16,884 bases of DNA from an uncultured Paracoccus sp. (GTDB lineage Bacteria > Pseudomonadota > Alphaproteobacteria > Rhodobacterales > Rhodobacteraceae): assembly GCF_946221145.1 (NCBI RefSeq), contig NZ_CAMIOH010000054.1:1-16884 (forward strand). The letters run 5' to 3'. The translations under genes and the position numbers were made by a program. Shown one piece after another: positions 1-7,022 of this stretch (positions within the stretch are counted from its first letter, which is position 1; each line of letters starts with the position of its first letter). A model generated the notes under the pieces. That model saw only the letters and a list, made by a program, of their open reading frames with translations. It searched no databases and was not told the DNA's origin.

Positions 1-2
1 GG

Positions 3-125
3 CATGACCTGGTGCGTGCGGGCGCCGTGCTGTCGCCGGTGCTGCGGCCCGGCCAGGCGCGGGTGCTGCTGGCGGCGCTGATCGCGGCGGGGCAGGCAGA
101 CCGCGCCGGGCAGGTGTTCGGATAG
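3..125 (+). CDS. C-terminal fragment of an unidentified protein
   Basis: An open frame enters from the left edge and ends at TAG 123-125, giving about 40 residues that begin HDLVRAGAVLS and end AGQVFG. It is rich in Ala, Val, Leu and Arg, with a likely C-terminal helix (residues such as LLAALIAAG). The codon pattern, with G or C in third positions, fits its neighbours, so I take it as a real gene tail. I do not recognise the family. Its place just upstream of nasT on the same strand would allow a nitrate-related role, but nothing in the residues shows that. Confidence 0.5.
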   Translation, partial: HDLVRAGAVLSPVLRPGQARVLLAALIAAGQADRAGQVFG

Positions 126-147
126 ATCGGGCCATTGCCCAATCTTT
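125..147 (+). terminator. possible weak intrinsic terminator after the upstream gene
   Basis: GAT-C-GGGC (125-132), a CATT loop, and GCCC-A-ATC (137-144) pair into a seven-base-pair stem with one internal mismatch. TTT follows at 145-147. The hairpin starts at the last base of the upstream stop codon. The stem is short and the T-run is only three bases, so termination would be partial at best. If real, it separates the upstream gene from nasTS. Confidence 0.3.
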
Positions 148-214
148 CACCAAACGGCCATTCCCGGTCATGCCTGCCATTGCGCAGGCCGTCCGGCCCG
201 TGCAAGCAGATCCC

Positions 215-802
215 ATGTCGAAGCGCCTTCTGATCGTCGTCGTCGAACCCGATCCCGACCGTGCCCAGCCCATCGCCGAAGGGTTGCGGGACGCGGGCGA
301 CCACGATGTGCGCATCATCGCCGAACAATCCGGCCTGGCCCGGCAGGTCGCGGATCTGCGCCCGGATCTGGTGCTGATCGACATCGCCAATCCGTCCCGC
401 GACGTGCTGGAGGAGCTGGCGCTTGCGTCCGGCCCCGCCGAACGTCCGGTGGCGATGTTCGTGGACCGCTCGGACGAGGGGATGACGCGGGCGGCGATCG
501 AGGCCGGGATTTCGGCCTATGTCGTGGACGGGCTGCGGCCGGAACGGATCAAGCCGATCCTGGACGCGGCCATCGCCCGGTTCCACCTGTTCCAGCAGAT
601 GCGCGCCGAACTGACCGCGACCCGCGCCGCGCTTGAGGAACGCAAGATCATCGACCGGGCCAAGGCCGTTCTGATGAAGGCGCGTGGCCTGGACGAGGAA
701 GCCGCCTATGCGCTGCTGCGCAAGACGGCGATGGACCAGGGCAAGCGGCTGGCCGACATCGCCCAGCAGCTGGTCATGGCGGCGGGGCTTCTGGGCCGAT
801 GA
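215..802 (+). CDS. nasT: NasT-type ANTAR antiterminator / response regulator
   Basis: This is a 195-residue protein with a receiver-like domain (about 1-120), a linking helix (about 120-140) and a C-terminal ANTAR RNA-binding domain (about 138-190). The receiver has an acidic pocket (EPDPD, 11-15) and Asp56 in LVLIDIANPSRD, the NasT-style acceptor strand. The ANTAR part reads IIDRAKAVLMKARGLDEEAA, the usual signature. I chose ATG 215 because the receiver strand starts right after it; an in-frame ATG at 170 would add 15 residues that do not look like the domain. In Paracoccus and Azotobacter, NasT binds hairpin leaders of nitrate/nitrite assimilation transcripts and prevents termination, and NasS holds it inactive until nitrate or nitrite is present. 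Its stop overlaps the nasS start by four bases (ATGA), as expected for a stoichiometric pair. Confidence 0.9.
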   Translation: MSKRLLIVVVEPDPDRAQPIAEGLRDAGDHDVRIIAEQSGLARQVADLRPDLVLIDIANPSRDVLEELALASGPAERPVAMFVDRSDEGMTRAAIEAGISAYVVDGLRPERIKPILDAAIARFHLFQQMRAELTATRAALEERKIIDRAKAVLMKARGLDEEAAYALLRKTAMDQGKRLADIAQQLVMAAGLLGR

Positions 803-1977
803 TCACGCTGCGCCTTGGCTATCTTCCGCTGATCGACGCGGCGCCGCTGATCGTCGCCCAGGAACTGGGTTTCGCGGCCGAGGAAGGGCTGTCCTTCGAT
901 CTGGTCCGGCTGGGGGCCTGGGCGCAGGCGCGCGACATGCTGGGCGCGGGGCTGATCGATGCCGCGCAGATGTTGGTGCCGATGCCGGTCGGCCAGGCGC
1001 TTGGGCTGGGACCGTCGCTGCCCCAGATGGATCTGGTGATGATCCTGTCGCAGGGTGGGCAGGCCGTGGCGGTCAACCGCGACCTGGAGCTTCGGCTGCG
1101 TGCGGCGGGCCACGATTTCGCCTTTGACGATGCCCGCGCGGCAGGCCAGGCCCTGCGCCGGGTGGTCGCGGGGCGCCTGCGGGTCGGCGTGCCGTTCCAT
1201 CTGTCCACCCAGTCGGAACTGGTGCGCCACTGGCTGGCGGCCTGCGGGTTCGCGCCCTGCGACCTGGACCTGATCACGGTGCCGCCGCCGATGATGGCCG
1301 ATGCGGTGGCGCAGGGCGATGTCGATGCCTTCTGCGTGGGCGAACCCTGGGCCAGCTTTGCGGTCGAACGGGGGCTGGCCGCGCTGCTGTTGCCCGGCAC
1401 GGCGATCTGGGCCGCGCCGCCCGAAAAGGGGCTGGTCGTGCTGCGCGGCTTTGCCGAGGCCCGCCCGTCCGAGGCGGGCGCGCTGATGCGGGCGGTCTGG
1501 CGCGCGGGCCGCTGGCTGGACGATCCCGGCCATCGCGGCACGGCGGCGGAAATCCTGTCGCGCCCGGCCTATCTGAACCTGCCGCCGGAACTGGCCGAAC
1601 GCGGGCTGTCGGGACGGCTGACGATCAGTGCCGGCGGCGACATCCGCCTTGCCCCGAAGTTCATCGCCTTCAACGCCGGGGCCGTCAGCTTTCCCTGGCG
1701 CAGCCTGGCCGGGCTGTTCGCGCATCGCATCGCCCTGCGCCACGGTCTGGACCCCCAGCAGGCAATGGACCGCGCCATGGCCCATTTCCGCACCGACCTG
1801 TATCGCCAGCACCTGCGCCCGGCCGGCGCGCCGCTGCCCGGCGCGTCGCAGCGGGTCGAGGGGGCCTTGCCCCAGGATCGCACGGTCGCCGCCGAACGTG
1901 GCGGGATGATTCTGCGCGCCGATGCGTTTTTCGACGGTTTCACCTTCGATCCGGCCGCCGCCCCGTCCGCAGACTGA
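799..1977 (+). CDS. nasS: NasS nitrate/nitrite sensor (NrtA/CmpA-like binding protein)
   Basis: This is a 392-residue protein of the ABC-transporter nitrate-binding type (NrtA/CmpA). It begins directly with the first strand (ITLRLGYLPLIDAAPLIVAQ) and has no signal peptide, which marks NasS rather than a transport receptor: it works in the cytoplasm. Further family traits are the second-lobe segment VGVPFHLSTQSELVRHWL and CVGEPWASFAVERG, which resembles the ligand-pocket region of nitrate-binding proteins. No permease or ATPase gene is adjacent. Known family role: NasS binds NasT and releases it when nitrate or nitrite is bound, so the pair turns on leader-controlled genes. It is translationally coupled to nasT. 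The start is fixed by the ATGA overlap. Confidence 0.9.
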   Translation: MITLRLGYLPLIDAAPLIVAQELGFAAEEGLSFDLVRLGAWAQARDMLGAGLIDAAQMLVPMPVGQALGLGPSLPQMDLVMILSQGGQAVAVNRDLELRLRAAGHDFAFDDARAAGQALRRVVAGRLRVGVPFHLSTQSELVRHWLAACGFAPCDLDLITVPPPMMADAVAQGDVDAFCVGEPWASFAVERGLAALLLPGTAIWAAPPEKGLVVLRGFAEARPSEAGALMRAVWRAGRWLDDPGHRGTAAEILSRPAYLNLPPELAERGLSGRLTISAGGDIRLAPKFIAFNAGAVSFPWRSLAGLFAHRIALRHGLDPQQAMDRAMAHFRTDLYRQHLRPAGAPLPGASQRVEGALPQDRTVAAERGGMILRADAFFDGFTFDPAAAPSAD

Positions 1978-2102
1978 CCAAAAGCCGGGCAGGCCGCGCA
2001 AACTTTTCGCGTCCGTGCCCTGTCTGGCCCTGCCGCGCGGCGTTCTGGGCCGTTGGGGCTTGGCAAGGGCGCACCGGACAGCCAGCATGGGGTCAGTCGT
2101 CC

Positions 2103-2184
2103 GGCGCAATGGCGCGCCAGCGGCCTGTTCGCAACGATGCGGCCTTCCCTGAACGCGATGATCCTGTGTCCCCTGCAGGGGGCC
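2103..2184 (+). promoter_or_regulatory. candidate ANTAR (NasT) leader: two hexaloop hairpins plus terminator-like stem
   Basis: This lies in the 256-bp gap (1978-2233) between nasS and the FNT channel gene. Hairpin 1 is GGCGC (2103-2107), loop AATGGC, GCGCC (2114-2118). Hairpin 2 is CGC (2130-2132), loop AACGAT, GCG (2139-2141), extended by one T-G wobble. Both loops are six bases with A first and G fourth, the pattern known for ANTAR target RNAs. Downstream, GGCC (2141-2144) and CCCTG (2147-2151) can pair with CAGGG and GGCC (2176-2184), which shares a base with and crowds hairpin 2, so the two folds would compete. The weak points are the short stem of hairpin 2 and the lack of a T-run after the stem (only CCTTG). 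The rest of the gap shows no gene. Confidence 0.4.
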
Positions 2185-2233
2185 TTGCCTGCGCATTCCA
2201 ACCCTATCGCCCGTATCGCCCGAAAGGCCCCCC

Positions 2234-3079
2234 ATGTCTTATGTCACCCCTTCCGATTTCGCCAAGAAGATGATCGACGCCGGAGAGGCGAAGGTCTTCA
2301 TGTCCACCAAGGACACGCTGATCCGCGCCTATATGGCGGGCGCGATCCTGGCGCTTGCCGCCGCATTCGCCGTCACCGTCACCGTCAACACGGGCGAGCC
2401 GCTGCTGGGCGCGCTGTTGTTCCCGGTCGGCTTCTGCATGTTGTATCTGCTGGGCTTCGACCTGCTGACCGGCGTCTTTACCCTGGTCCCGCTGGCGCTG
2501 ATCGACAAGCGGCGCGGCGTCACGCTGCGCGGCATGTTGCGCAACTGGGGCCTGGTCTTTCTGGGCAATTTCGGCGGCGCCTTCACGGTCGCGTTGTTCA
2601 TGGCGATCATCGTCACCTTCGGCTGGTCCGAGGCCCCGAATGCCGTGGGCGAGAAGATCGGCCACATCGGCGAGGGCCGCACGCTGGGCTATGCCGCCCA
2701 TGGCGCGGCGGGGATGCTGACGCTGTTCGTGCGCGCGGTCATGTGCAACTGGATGGTGTCCACCGGCGTCGTGGCGGCGATGATGTCCACCAGCGTGTCG
2801 GGCAAGATCATGGCGATGTGGATGCCGATCCTGGTGTTCTTCTACATGGGTTTTGAACATTCCATCGTGAACATGTTCCTGTTCCCGGCGGGCCTGCTGC
2901 TGGGCGGCAACTTCACCATCGCCGATTACATGATCTGGAACGAAATCCCGACCGTGGTCGGCAACCTGGTCGGCGGGCTGACCTTCGTGGGCGCGATGAT
3001 CTATGCCACGCACCACAAGACCTCGCCCGAACTGAGCCGCGACGGGCAGGACGCGCCGCTGGCGGTCCCGGCGGAATAA
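2234..3079 (+). CDS. formate/nitrite transporter (FNT) family channel, FocA/NirC-like
   Basis: This is a 281-residue membrane protein with the FNT layout: an amphipathic N-terminus (SDFAKKMIDAG), six hydrophobic segments, the Omega-loop type motif FDLLTGVFTL (75-84) in the second segment, and GFEHSIVNMF (206-215) in the fifth, which carries the central pore histidine (His209, the same number as in E. coli FocA). FNT proteins form pentamers that pass formate, nitrite or related small anions. Ribosome site GAAAGG (2222-2227) lies six bases before ATG 2234. The neighbouring nasTS and the candidate leader favour nitrite, but formate made from C1 compounds is also possible; sequence alone does not decide. 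It converges with the minus-strand operon, leaving six bases between the stop codons. Confidence 0.9.
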   Translation: MSYVTPSDFAKKMIDAGEAKVFMSTKDTLIRAYMAGAILALAAAFAVTVTVNTGEPLLGALLFPVGFCMLYLLGFDLLTGVFTLVPLALIDKRRGVTLRGMLRNWGLVFLGNFGGAFTVALFMAIIVTFGWSEAPNAVGEKIGHIGEGRTLGYAAHGAAGMLTLFVRAVMCNWMVSTGVVAAMMSTSVSGKIMAMWMPILVFFYMGFEHSIVNMFLFPAGLLLGGNFTIADYMIWNEIPTVVGNLVGGLTFVGAMIYATHHKTSPELSRDGQDAPLAVPAE

Positions 3080-3085
3080 GCCGCG

Positions 3086-3472
3086 TCAGGGCGCCGACAG
3101 CTCGATCCGCCAGCCGCCCGAGGCATTGACCTGGACGCGATAGGTGCCCGGCGTCCGGATCAGGAAATGCCCGGTCCCCGCGCCACCATGATGCAGGTTC
3201 TGGACGACGCTGCCTGTCGCGTCGTCCAGAAGATAGGCGACCAGGATCGCATCGTCGCTGGCAAAGCCCAGCACCTGCGGCCCGGTCACGGTGAACGGCC
3301 CCGCCATGCCGCTGCCCTTGCCCTGAAAGGCCGTGGTACCGGGCAGCGGCAGCGCGTCATAGCAGGCAAGCCGCGCGGTCCCTTCGGAAAGCGCGCGGCA
3401 GGCGGCAAGATCGGCCTGCGCGGCCGTCCCCGGCCAGGCGGCCAGGACCGCCATCACCCATCGCGCCGTCAC
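3086..3472 (-). CDS. small exported protein with paired cysteines, function unknown
   Basis: This 128-residue protein is read from GTG 3472, which overlaps the stop of the upstream pentapeptide gene as GTGA. An in-frame ATG at 3487 would give a 19-base overlap and a worse N-terminus. It starts with a signal peptide (MAVLAAWPGTAAQA, cleavage near residue 20). The mature part opens with ACRALSEGTARLACYDALPL, a Cys25-Cys37 pair of a kind common at the start of alphaproteobacterial periplasmic proteins and probably a disulfide. The rest looks beta-rich (FTVTGPQVLGF, HFLIRTPGTYRVQVNASGGW), like a small sandwich domain. It is the last gene of the alcohol-oxidation operon, so a periplasmic helper role is an inference. 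I cannot assign a named family. Confidence 0.7.
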   Translation of the reverse strand: MTARWVMAVLAAWPGTAAQADLAACRALSEGTARLACYDALPLPGTTAFQGKGSGMAGPFTVTGPQVLGFASDDAILVAYLLDDATGSVVQNLHHGGAGTGHFLIRTPGTYRVQVNASGGWRIELSAP

Positions 3473-4101
3473 CAATCCACAGGACATCCCGTGCAGTTCT
3501 CCATATGCACGCCTTCCCAGATGGTGAAGCGGTTGGTGTTGTCGCCCAGCGTCGCATTGGCCAGATCGGCGTTATAGAACTTTGCCTCGGACAGGTTCGC
3601 GGCAACCAGGGTGACGCCGACCAGCCGGGCCTTGTTGGCCCAGACGGCCTCCATCGACACGGCGGTCATGTCCGATCCGCTGAAGTCGATCCCGGCCATC
3701 CGCGAGTAATCCAGATCCGCGCCGGTCAGGTCGGCATCGCGCACCGTCGCGCCTTGCAGATAGCTTTCCGACAGATCCGCCCCCCGCAGATCCGCGCCCG
3801 TCAGCGTGGCGCCCTTCAGCAGGGTGCCGTGCAGGTTGGCCCGGACCAGCCGCGCGCCCGTCAGATCGGCGCCGTTCAGGTTCAGGCCCGACAGATCCTG
3901 ATGGCTCAGATCAGCGCCGGGGCAGGACGCGCCGGGCTTCAGCTCGCAGCCATTGATGGTCTGCGGGCCGTCCGGGCGGTCGTCCGTGTCGGTGATGATC
4001 CGGTAACTGGTGTCCGGCACGACCTGCATCGGGTCGGCCATGGCCGCATGGGCGGATGGCGCGGCCAGCAGCAGGGCCAGGGCGATGGAATGGCGATACA
4101 T
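3469..4101 (-). CDS. exported pentapeptide-repeat protein
   Basis: This is a 210-residue protein with a clear signal peptide (MYRHSIALALLLAAPSAHA, cleavage near 19). After a short N-terminal part come about 25 tandem pentapeptide units of the A(D/N)LxG type (about 63-187, for example GADLTGARLVRANLHG), expected to form a right-handed four-sided beta helix. Two cysteines lie before the repeats (52, 60) and two after (203 and 206, ENCTGC near the C-terminus), suggesting disulfide-capped ends suited to the periplasm. Ribosome site GGGGGGA precedes ATG 4101 by four bases; an upstream in-frame TTG at 4113 is less likely. It sits just behind exaA and is coupled to the next gene. Its role is unknown; a scaffold or partner of the dehydrogenase is possible. 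Confidence 0.85.
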   Translation of the reverse strand: MYRHSIALALLLAAPSAHAAMADPMQVVPDTSYRIITDTDDRPDGPQTINGCELKPGASCPGADLSHQDLSGLNLNGADLTGARLVRANLHGTLLKGATLTGADLRGADLSESYLQGATVRDADLTGADLDYSRMAGIDFSGSDMTAVSMEAVWANKARLVGVTLVAANLSEAKFYNADLANATLGDNTNRFTIWEGVHMENCTGCPVDW

Positions 4102-4121
4102 GGTTCCCCCCAAGATGAATG

Positions 4122-4144
4122 GGCGGGGACATCGCGCCCCCGCC
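4122..4144 (-). terminator. GC-rich hairpin between exaA and the pentapeptide gene
   Basis: GGCGGGG (4122-4128) and CCCCGCC (4138-4144) form a perfect seven-base-pair stem around a nine-base loop. It lies nine bases after the exaA stop as the minus strand is read. No T-run follows (the next minus-strand bases are CATTCATCTTGG), so it is more likely a partial terminator or an mRNA 3' stabiliser that keeps exaA message high relative to the two downstream genes than a full stop. Confidence 0.35.
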
Positions 4145-4152
4145 GCAGGCTG

Positions 4153-6021
4153 TCACTGGGCCGAGGCCAGCAATTCGTTCGGGATTTCGAACACCCAGAA
4201 CGACCCGCCCTGGCTGACCTGCGTGGTCAGCTGCGCCATGTCGCCGCCCCACAGCGGCACCGCGCCGCCATAGCCGGATGCGATGCCCAGATACTGCTTG
4301 CCGTCGGTTTCCCAGGTGATCGGGCTGCTGACGATCCCCGATCCGGTCTGGAATTTCCACAGTTCTTCGCCGGTCTGGGCGTTGAAGGCCTTGACGAACC
4401 CGTCGGACGTGCCGGTGAAGACCAGGTTCCCCGCCGTCGCCAGCGTTCCGGCCCACAGCGGGAATTCCTCCTTGTGTTCCCAGACCTTCTCTCCCGTTGC
4501 CGGGTTGAAGGCGCGCAGCGTGCCGATGTGATCGTCATACAGGCGCTTGATGCGGAAACCCTGGCCCAGATAGGCGGCGCCCGCCTGATAGGTCACGTTT
4601 TCCGTCCAGTAATCCTCCGTCCAGTTGTTGGCCGGGACATAGAACAGGCCGGTATCCTTCGAATAGGCCATCGGGTTCCAGTTCTTGCCGCCCAGGAAGG
4701 GGGGCGTGACCTGGATGGTGGCGCCTTTGGTTTCGCCCTCTTCGGGCAGGGGGGGACGCTGGCCCTCGACCTCGATCGGGCGGCCGGTTTCCAGGTCGAT
4801 CCCCTTGGCCCAGGTGATTTCATCGACGAAGGGGAAGGCGTTCAGCAGGGCGGTGGGCCGGTTGATCTCGCCTTCACGCTTGGACAGGGCGTCAGTGTCG
4901 GTCACATAGAAGAAACCGTTGCGGTCGGCATGGGCGCCCGCGCGATGGGTGTTGCCGTCCTTGTCGGTATAGTCGAACAGGATGATCTCGTTATTGCCGG
5001 AAAAGTCCCAGGCGTCGTTGGGCGTGTGCTGGTAGAAGCCGACCAGTTCGCCGGTTGTCGGGTTCACATAGGCCTGACCGGAGGTGTACAGGCTGTCGTA
5101 ATCCTTGAAGTTGCCGTCCTGCGACCGCGCCCAGGTGTTCCAGGGGGCGGGGTTGCCCGCGCCGACCACGATGGTGTTGGTTTCCACGTCGAAGGACGCC
5201 GACTGCCAGGGCGCGCCGCCGCCATGGCTCCAGGCCTCGACCTTGCTGCCGTCGGCATTGACCGGCCAGCTGGGGGCCGAGGCATCGCCCGTGGCGCGGC
5301 TGTCCTGACCTTCGAAGCGGCCCATATGGCCTTCGACAAAGGGCAGCATCCAGATTTCCTCGCCCGTGTCCACGTCGCGGGCGTAAAGCTGGCCCACCAC
5401 GCCGAATTCGTCGCCCGAGGATCCGTGGATCAGCATCACCCGGTCGGTTTCCTTGTCCTTGATGATGGTAGGCGCGCCGGTCATGGTGTAGCCGACCTTG
5501 TGGTCGCCGAATTTCTCGCGCCATTCGACCTTGCCGGTGTCCTTGTTCAGCGCATAGATGCTGGCGTCCAGGGCGCCGAAGAACACCTTGTCACCATAGA
5601 TAGCGGCCCCGCGGTTCACCACGTCGCAGCAGGGGCGGATGTCGTCGGGCAGGCGGGCCTCGAACTTCCATTTGCGTTCGCCGGTCTTGGCGTCAAGAGC
5701 CCACATCCGCGAATAGCTGCCGGTGATATAGATCGTGCCGTCATGGACGATGGCCTGGGTTTCCTGGCCGCGCTGCTTTTCGTCGCCGAACGAAAACGCC
5801 CAGGCGGGACGCAGGTGCTTGACGGTTTCCGCGTTGATCTGGGTCAGGGTCGAAAACCGCTGGGCATTGTTGCCCATGCCGTACATCAGCACGTCCTGGG
5901 TGGTCTCGTGGTCGGCCTGGATGTCCTCCCATGTGACATCCTTGGCCATGGCGACCGACAGGCTGCCCGCGACCAGCAGCGCCAGGGCGCTGACGGACGG
6001 GATGGTGAAAGATTTGCGCAT
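4153..6021 (-). CDS. exaA: PQQ-dependent quinoprotein alcohol (ethanol) dehydrogenase, ExaA type
   Basis: This is a 622-residue periplasmic enzyme that oxidises primary alcohols to aldehydes, with PQQ and a metal ion as cofactors and a c-type cytochrome as acceptor. The signal peptide ends at AMA (26). Adjacent cysteines CC (131-132, in IRPCCDVVNRGAA) form the ring over PQQ. Metal and active-site residues are visible: Glu205 (SSGDEFG), Asn290 (GNPAPW) and the catalytic base Asp339 in NDAWDFSGNNE. The residue two after the base is Ser341; lanthanide-dependent enzymes (XoxF, ExaF, PedH) carry Asp there, so a calcium enzyme of the ExaA/PedE kind is expected. Repeated DxxTGExxW motifs mark the eight-bladed propeller. 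Length matches ExaA. A strong AAGGAGG (6027-6033) lies five bases before ATG 6021. Neighbours supply the cytochrome and accessory proteins; no pqq biosynthesis gene is in the window. Confidence 0.93.
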   Translation of the reverse strand: MRKSFTIPSVSALALLVAGSLSVAMAKDVTWEDIQADHETTQDVLMYGMGNNAQRFSTLTQINAETVKHLRPAWAFSFGDEKQRGQETQAIVHDGTIYITGSYSRMWALDAKTGERKWKFEARLPDDIRPCCDVVNRGAAIYGDKVFFGALDASIYALNKDTGKVEWREKFGDHKVGYTMTGAPTIIKDKETDRVMLIHGSSGDEFGVVGQLYARDVDTGEEIWMLPFVEGHMGRFEGQDSRATGDASAPSWPVNADGSKVEAWSHGGGAPWQSASFDVETNTIVVGAGNPAPWNTWARSQDGNFKDYDSLYTSGQAYVNPTTGELVGFYQHTPNDAWDFSGNNEIILFDYTDKDGNTHRAGAHADRNGFFYVTDTDALSKREGEINRPTALLNAFPFVDEITWAKGIDLETGRPIEVEGQRPPLPEEGETKGATIQVTPPFLGGKNWNPMAYSKDTGLFYVPANNWTEDYWTENVTYQAGAAYLGQGFRIKRLYDDHIGTLRAFNPATGEKVWEHKEEFPLWAGTLATAGNLVFTGTSDGFVKAFNAQTGEELWKFQTGSGIVSSPITWETDGKQYLGIASGYGGAVPLWGGDMAQLTTQVSQGGSFWVFEIPNELLASAQ

Positions 6022-6062
6022 TCTCTCCTCCTTGGATGGCAAATGTCGTTTCGGGTCGTCTG

Positions 6063-7022
6063 TCAGACGCTGCCGCCAATAAGGGGCAGGGCGCTGATCT
6101 CGGGCTGGCGCCATTGCTGGACGGTGGCGCGGCGGTATTCGGCGGGGTTGGCGCCCAGCCTGGCAAAGGCGGGCATCGGACCGGCGGCCAGGGCCTCGAC
6201 CGGGGTCAGCCCCTGGGCGGCGGCCTGGTCCAGGCGGGCGGCAAAGGCGTCCAGATAGGCCAGGGTCTGCGCGGCCGCACGGCTGTCTTGGTGGAACGGG
6301 CCATGGCCGGGAATGGTGCCGCTGACCGGCAGAACGGCCAGCGTGGCAAGCGCGGCGCGCCAGGCGGCGATGTCGGCATCGGGAAAGCTGGGCGCGCGGT
6401 CCAGAAACAGCAGGTCGCCCGCGATCAGCGTGCCCGTCCGCTGGTCGATCAGCGCCAGATCGGCCTGGCTGTGGCCCGACAGGGCCATGACCGTCAGCCC
6501 GCGACCGCCGATCACCAGATCGCCCCCGGCCCGGACCATGGCGGGCTGCGGCGCCGTGCCCTGCATCCAGGATCCCAGGATCCGGTACAGCCCGTCCGAC
6601 AGCGCCTGCGCGCCGGCGGCCTGGGCGGCGATGGTTCCGGGCAGGGCATGGATCGGGCGGTCGGCAAAGGCCTGGTTTCCGAACCAGTGATCCGGGTGGT
6701 GATGGGTGTTCAGCGCCGCCGCCACCCCGCCCAGCCGCTGATCGGCAAAGCCGCGCAGCGCGGCGCCATGCCGCGCGGTGCCGCCGGTATCGACCACCAC
6801 CGCGCCTTCGGGCGTTTCCAGCATGGCGATGTTGCAGATCGCGCCGCCATTGGCCCGGGTGATGCTGTCCCGGTCGCCTTCGATCAGCCAGACGCCATCC
6901 GCCACCTGCCGGGGCGTCAGCCGGTAGTCCGGCGCGGCCTGTGCGGGGGAGGGCGTCAGTGCGGCGGGCAGCAGCGCAGCGGTGGTGGCGCCCAGCAGGG
7001 TCTGGCGGCGGGTCAGGATCAT
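6063..7022 (-). CDS. quinoprotein-associated SoxH-like metallo-beta-lactamase-fold hydrolase
   Basis: This is a 319-residue exported protein. A twin-arginine type leader (TRRQTLLGATTAALLPAA, cleavage near AQA 29) suggests folded export through Tat. The metal site is complete for the family: HHHPDH (His107, His109, Asp111, His112), GHS (His184), GDLLF (Asp203) and PGHG (His240), so two zinc ions (or another metal pair) are expected. This matches the hydrolases, related to SoxH, found with PQQ dehydrogenases and SoxYZ-like carriers and called quinoprotein relay system zinc metallohydrolase. The substrate is not known; a thioester or persulfide-like adduct on the carrier cysteine is a plausible guess. 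ATG 7022 overlaps the stop of the carrier gene by four bases (ATGA), supporting paired action. exaA follows after 41 bases. Confidence 0.85.
   Translation of the reverse strand: MILTRRQTLLGATTAALLPAALTPSPAQAAPDYRLTPRQVADGVWLIEGDRDSITRANGGAICNIAMLETPEGAVVVDTGGTARHGAALRGFADQRLGGVAAALNTHHHPDHWFGNQAFADRPIHALPGTIAAQAAGAQALSDGLYRILGSWMQGTAPQPAMVRAGGDLVIGGRGLTVMALSGHSQADLALIDQRTGTLIAGDLLFLDRAPSFPDADIAAWRAALATLAVLPVSGTIPGHGPFHQDSRAAAQTLAYLDAFAARLDQAAAQGLTPVEALAAGPMPAFARLGANPAEYRRATVQQWRQPEISALPLIGGSV

Noticed and set aside
2168..2183. Palindrome CCCCTGCAGGGG (2170-2181), extendable to a six-pair stem
   Set aside because: It could be a separate small terminator, but no T-run follows and it competes with the longer pairing 2141-2184, so I treat it as part of the leader rather than its own feature.
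706..2235. Long minus-strand open frame opposite nasS and the leader
   Set aside because: It is antisense to nasS and has no domain. It also runs through the leader, which shows no coding signal on either strand.
4153..6021. Lanthanide-dependent methanol dehydrogenase XoxF, or MxaF, as identity of the quinoprotein
   Set aside because: The +2 residue after the catalytic Asp is Ser, not Asp (XoxF) or Ala (MxaF). The loop after GNPAPW also differs from both, and no xoxG/J or mxaI/G genes are adjacent.
3505..6258. Very long plus-strand open frame (about 917 codons) opposite exaA and the pentapeptide gene
   Set aside because: It lies antisense to two clearly recognised genes. Its translation has no recognisable motif and is a product of high-GC codon bias.
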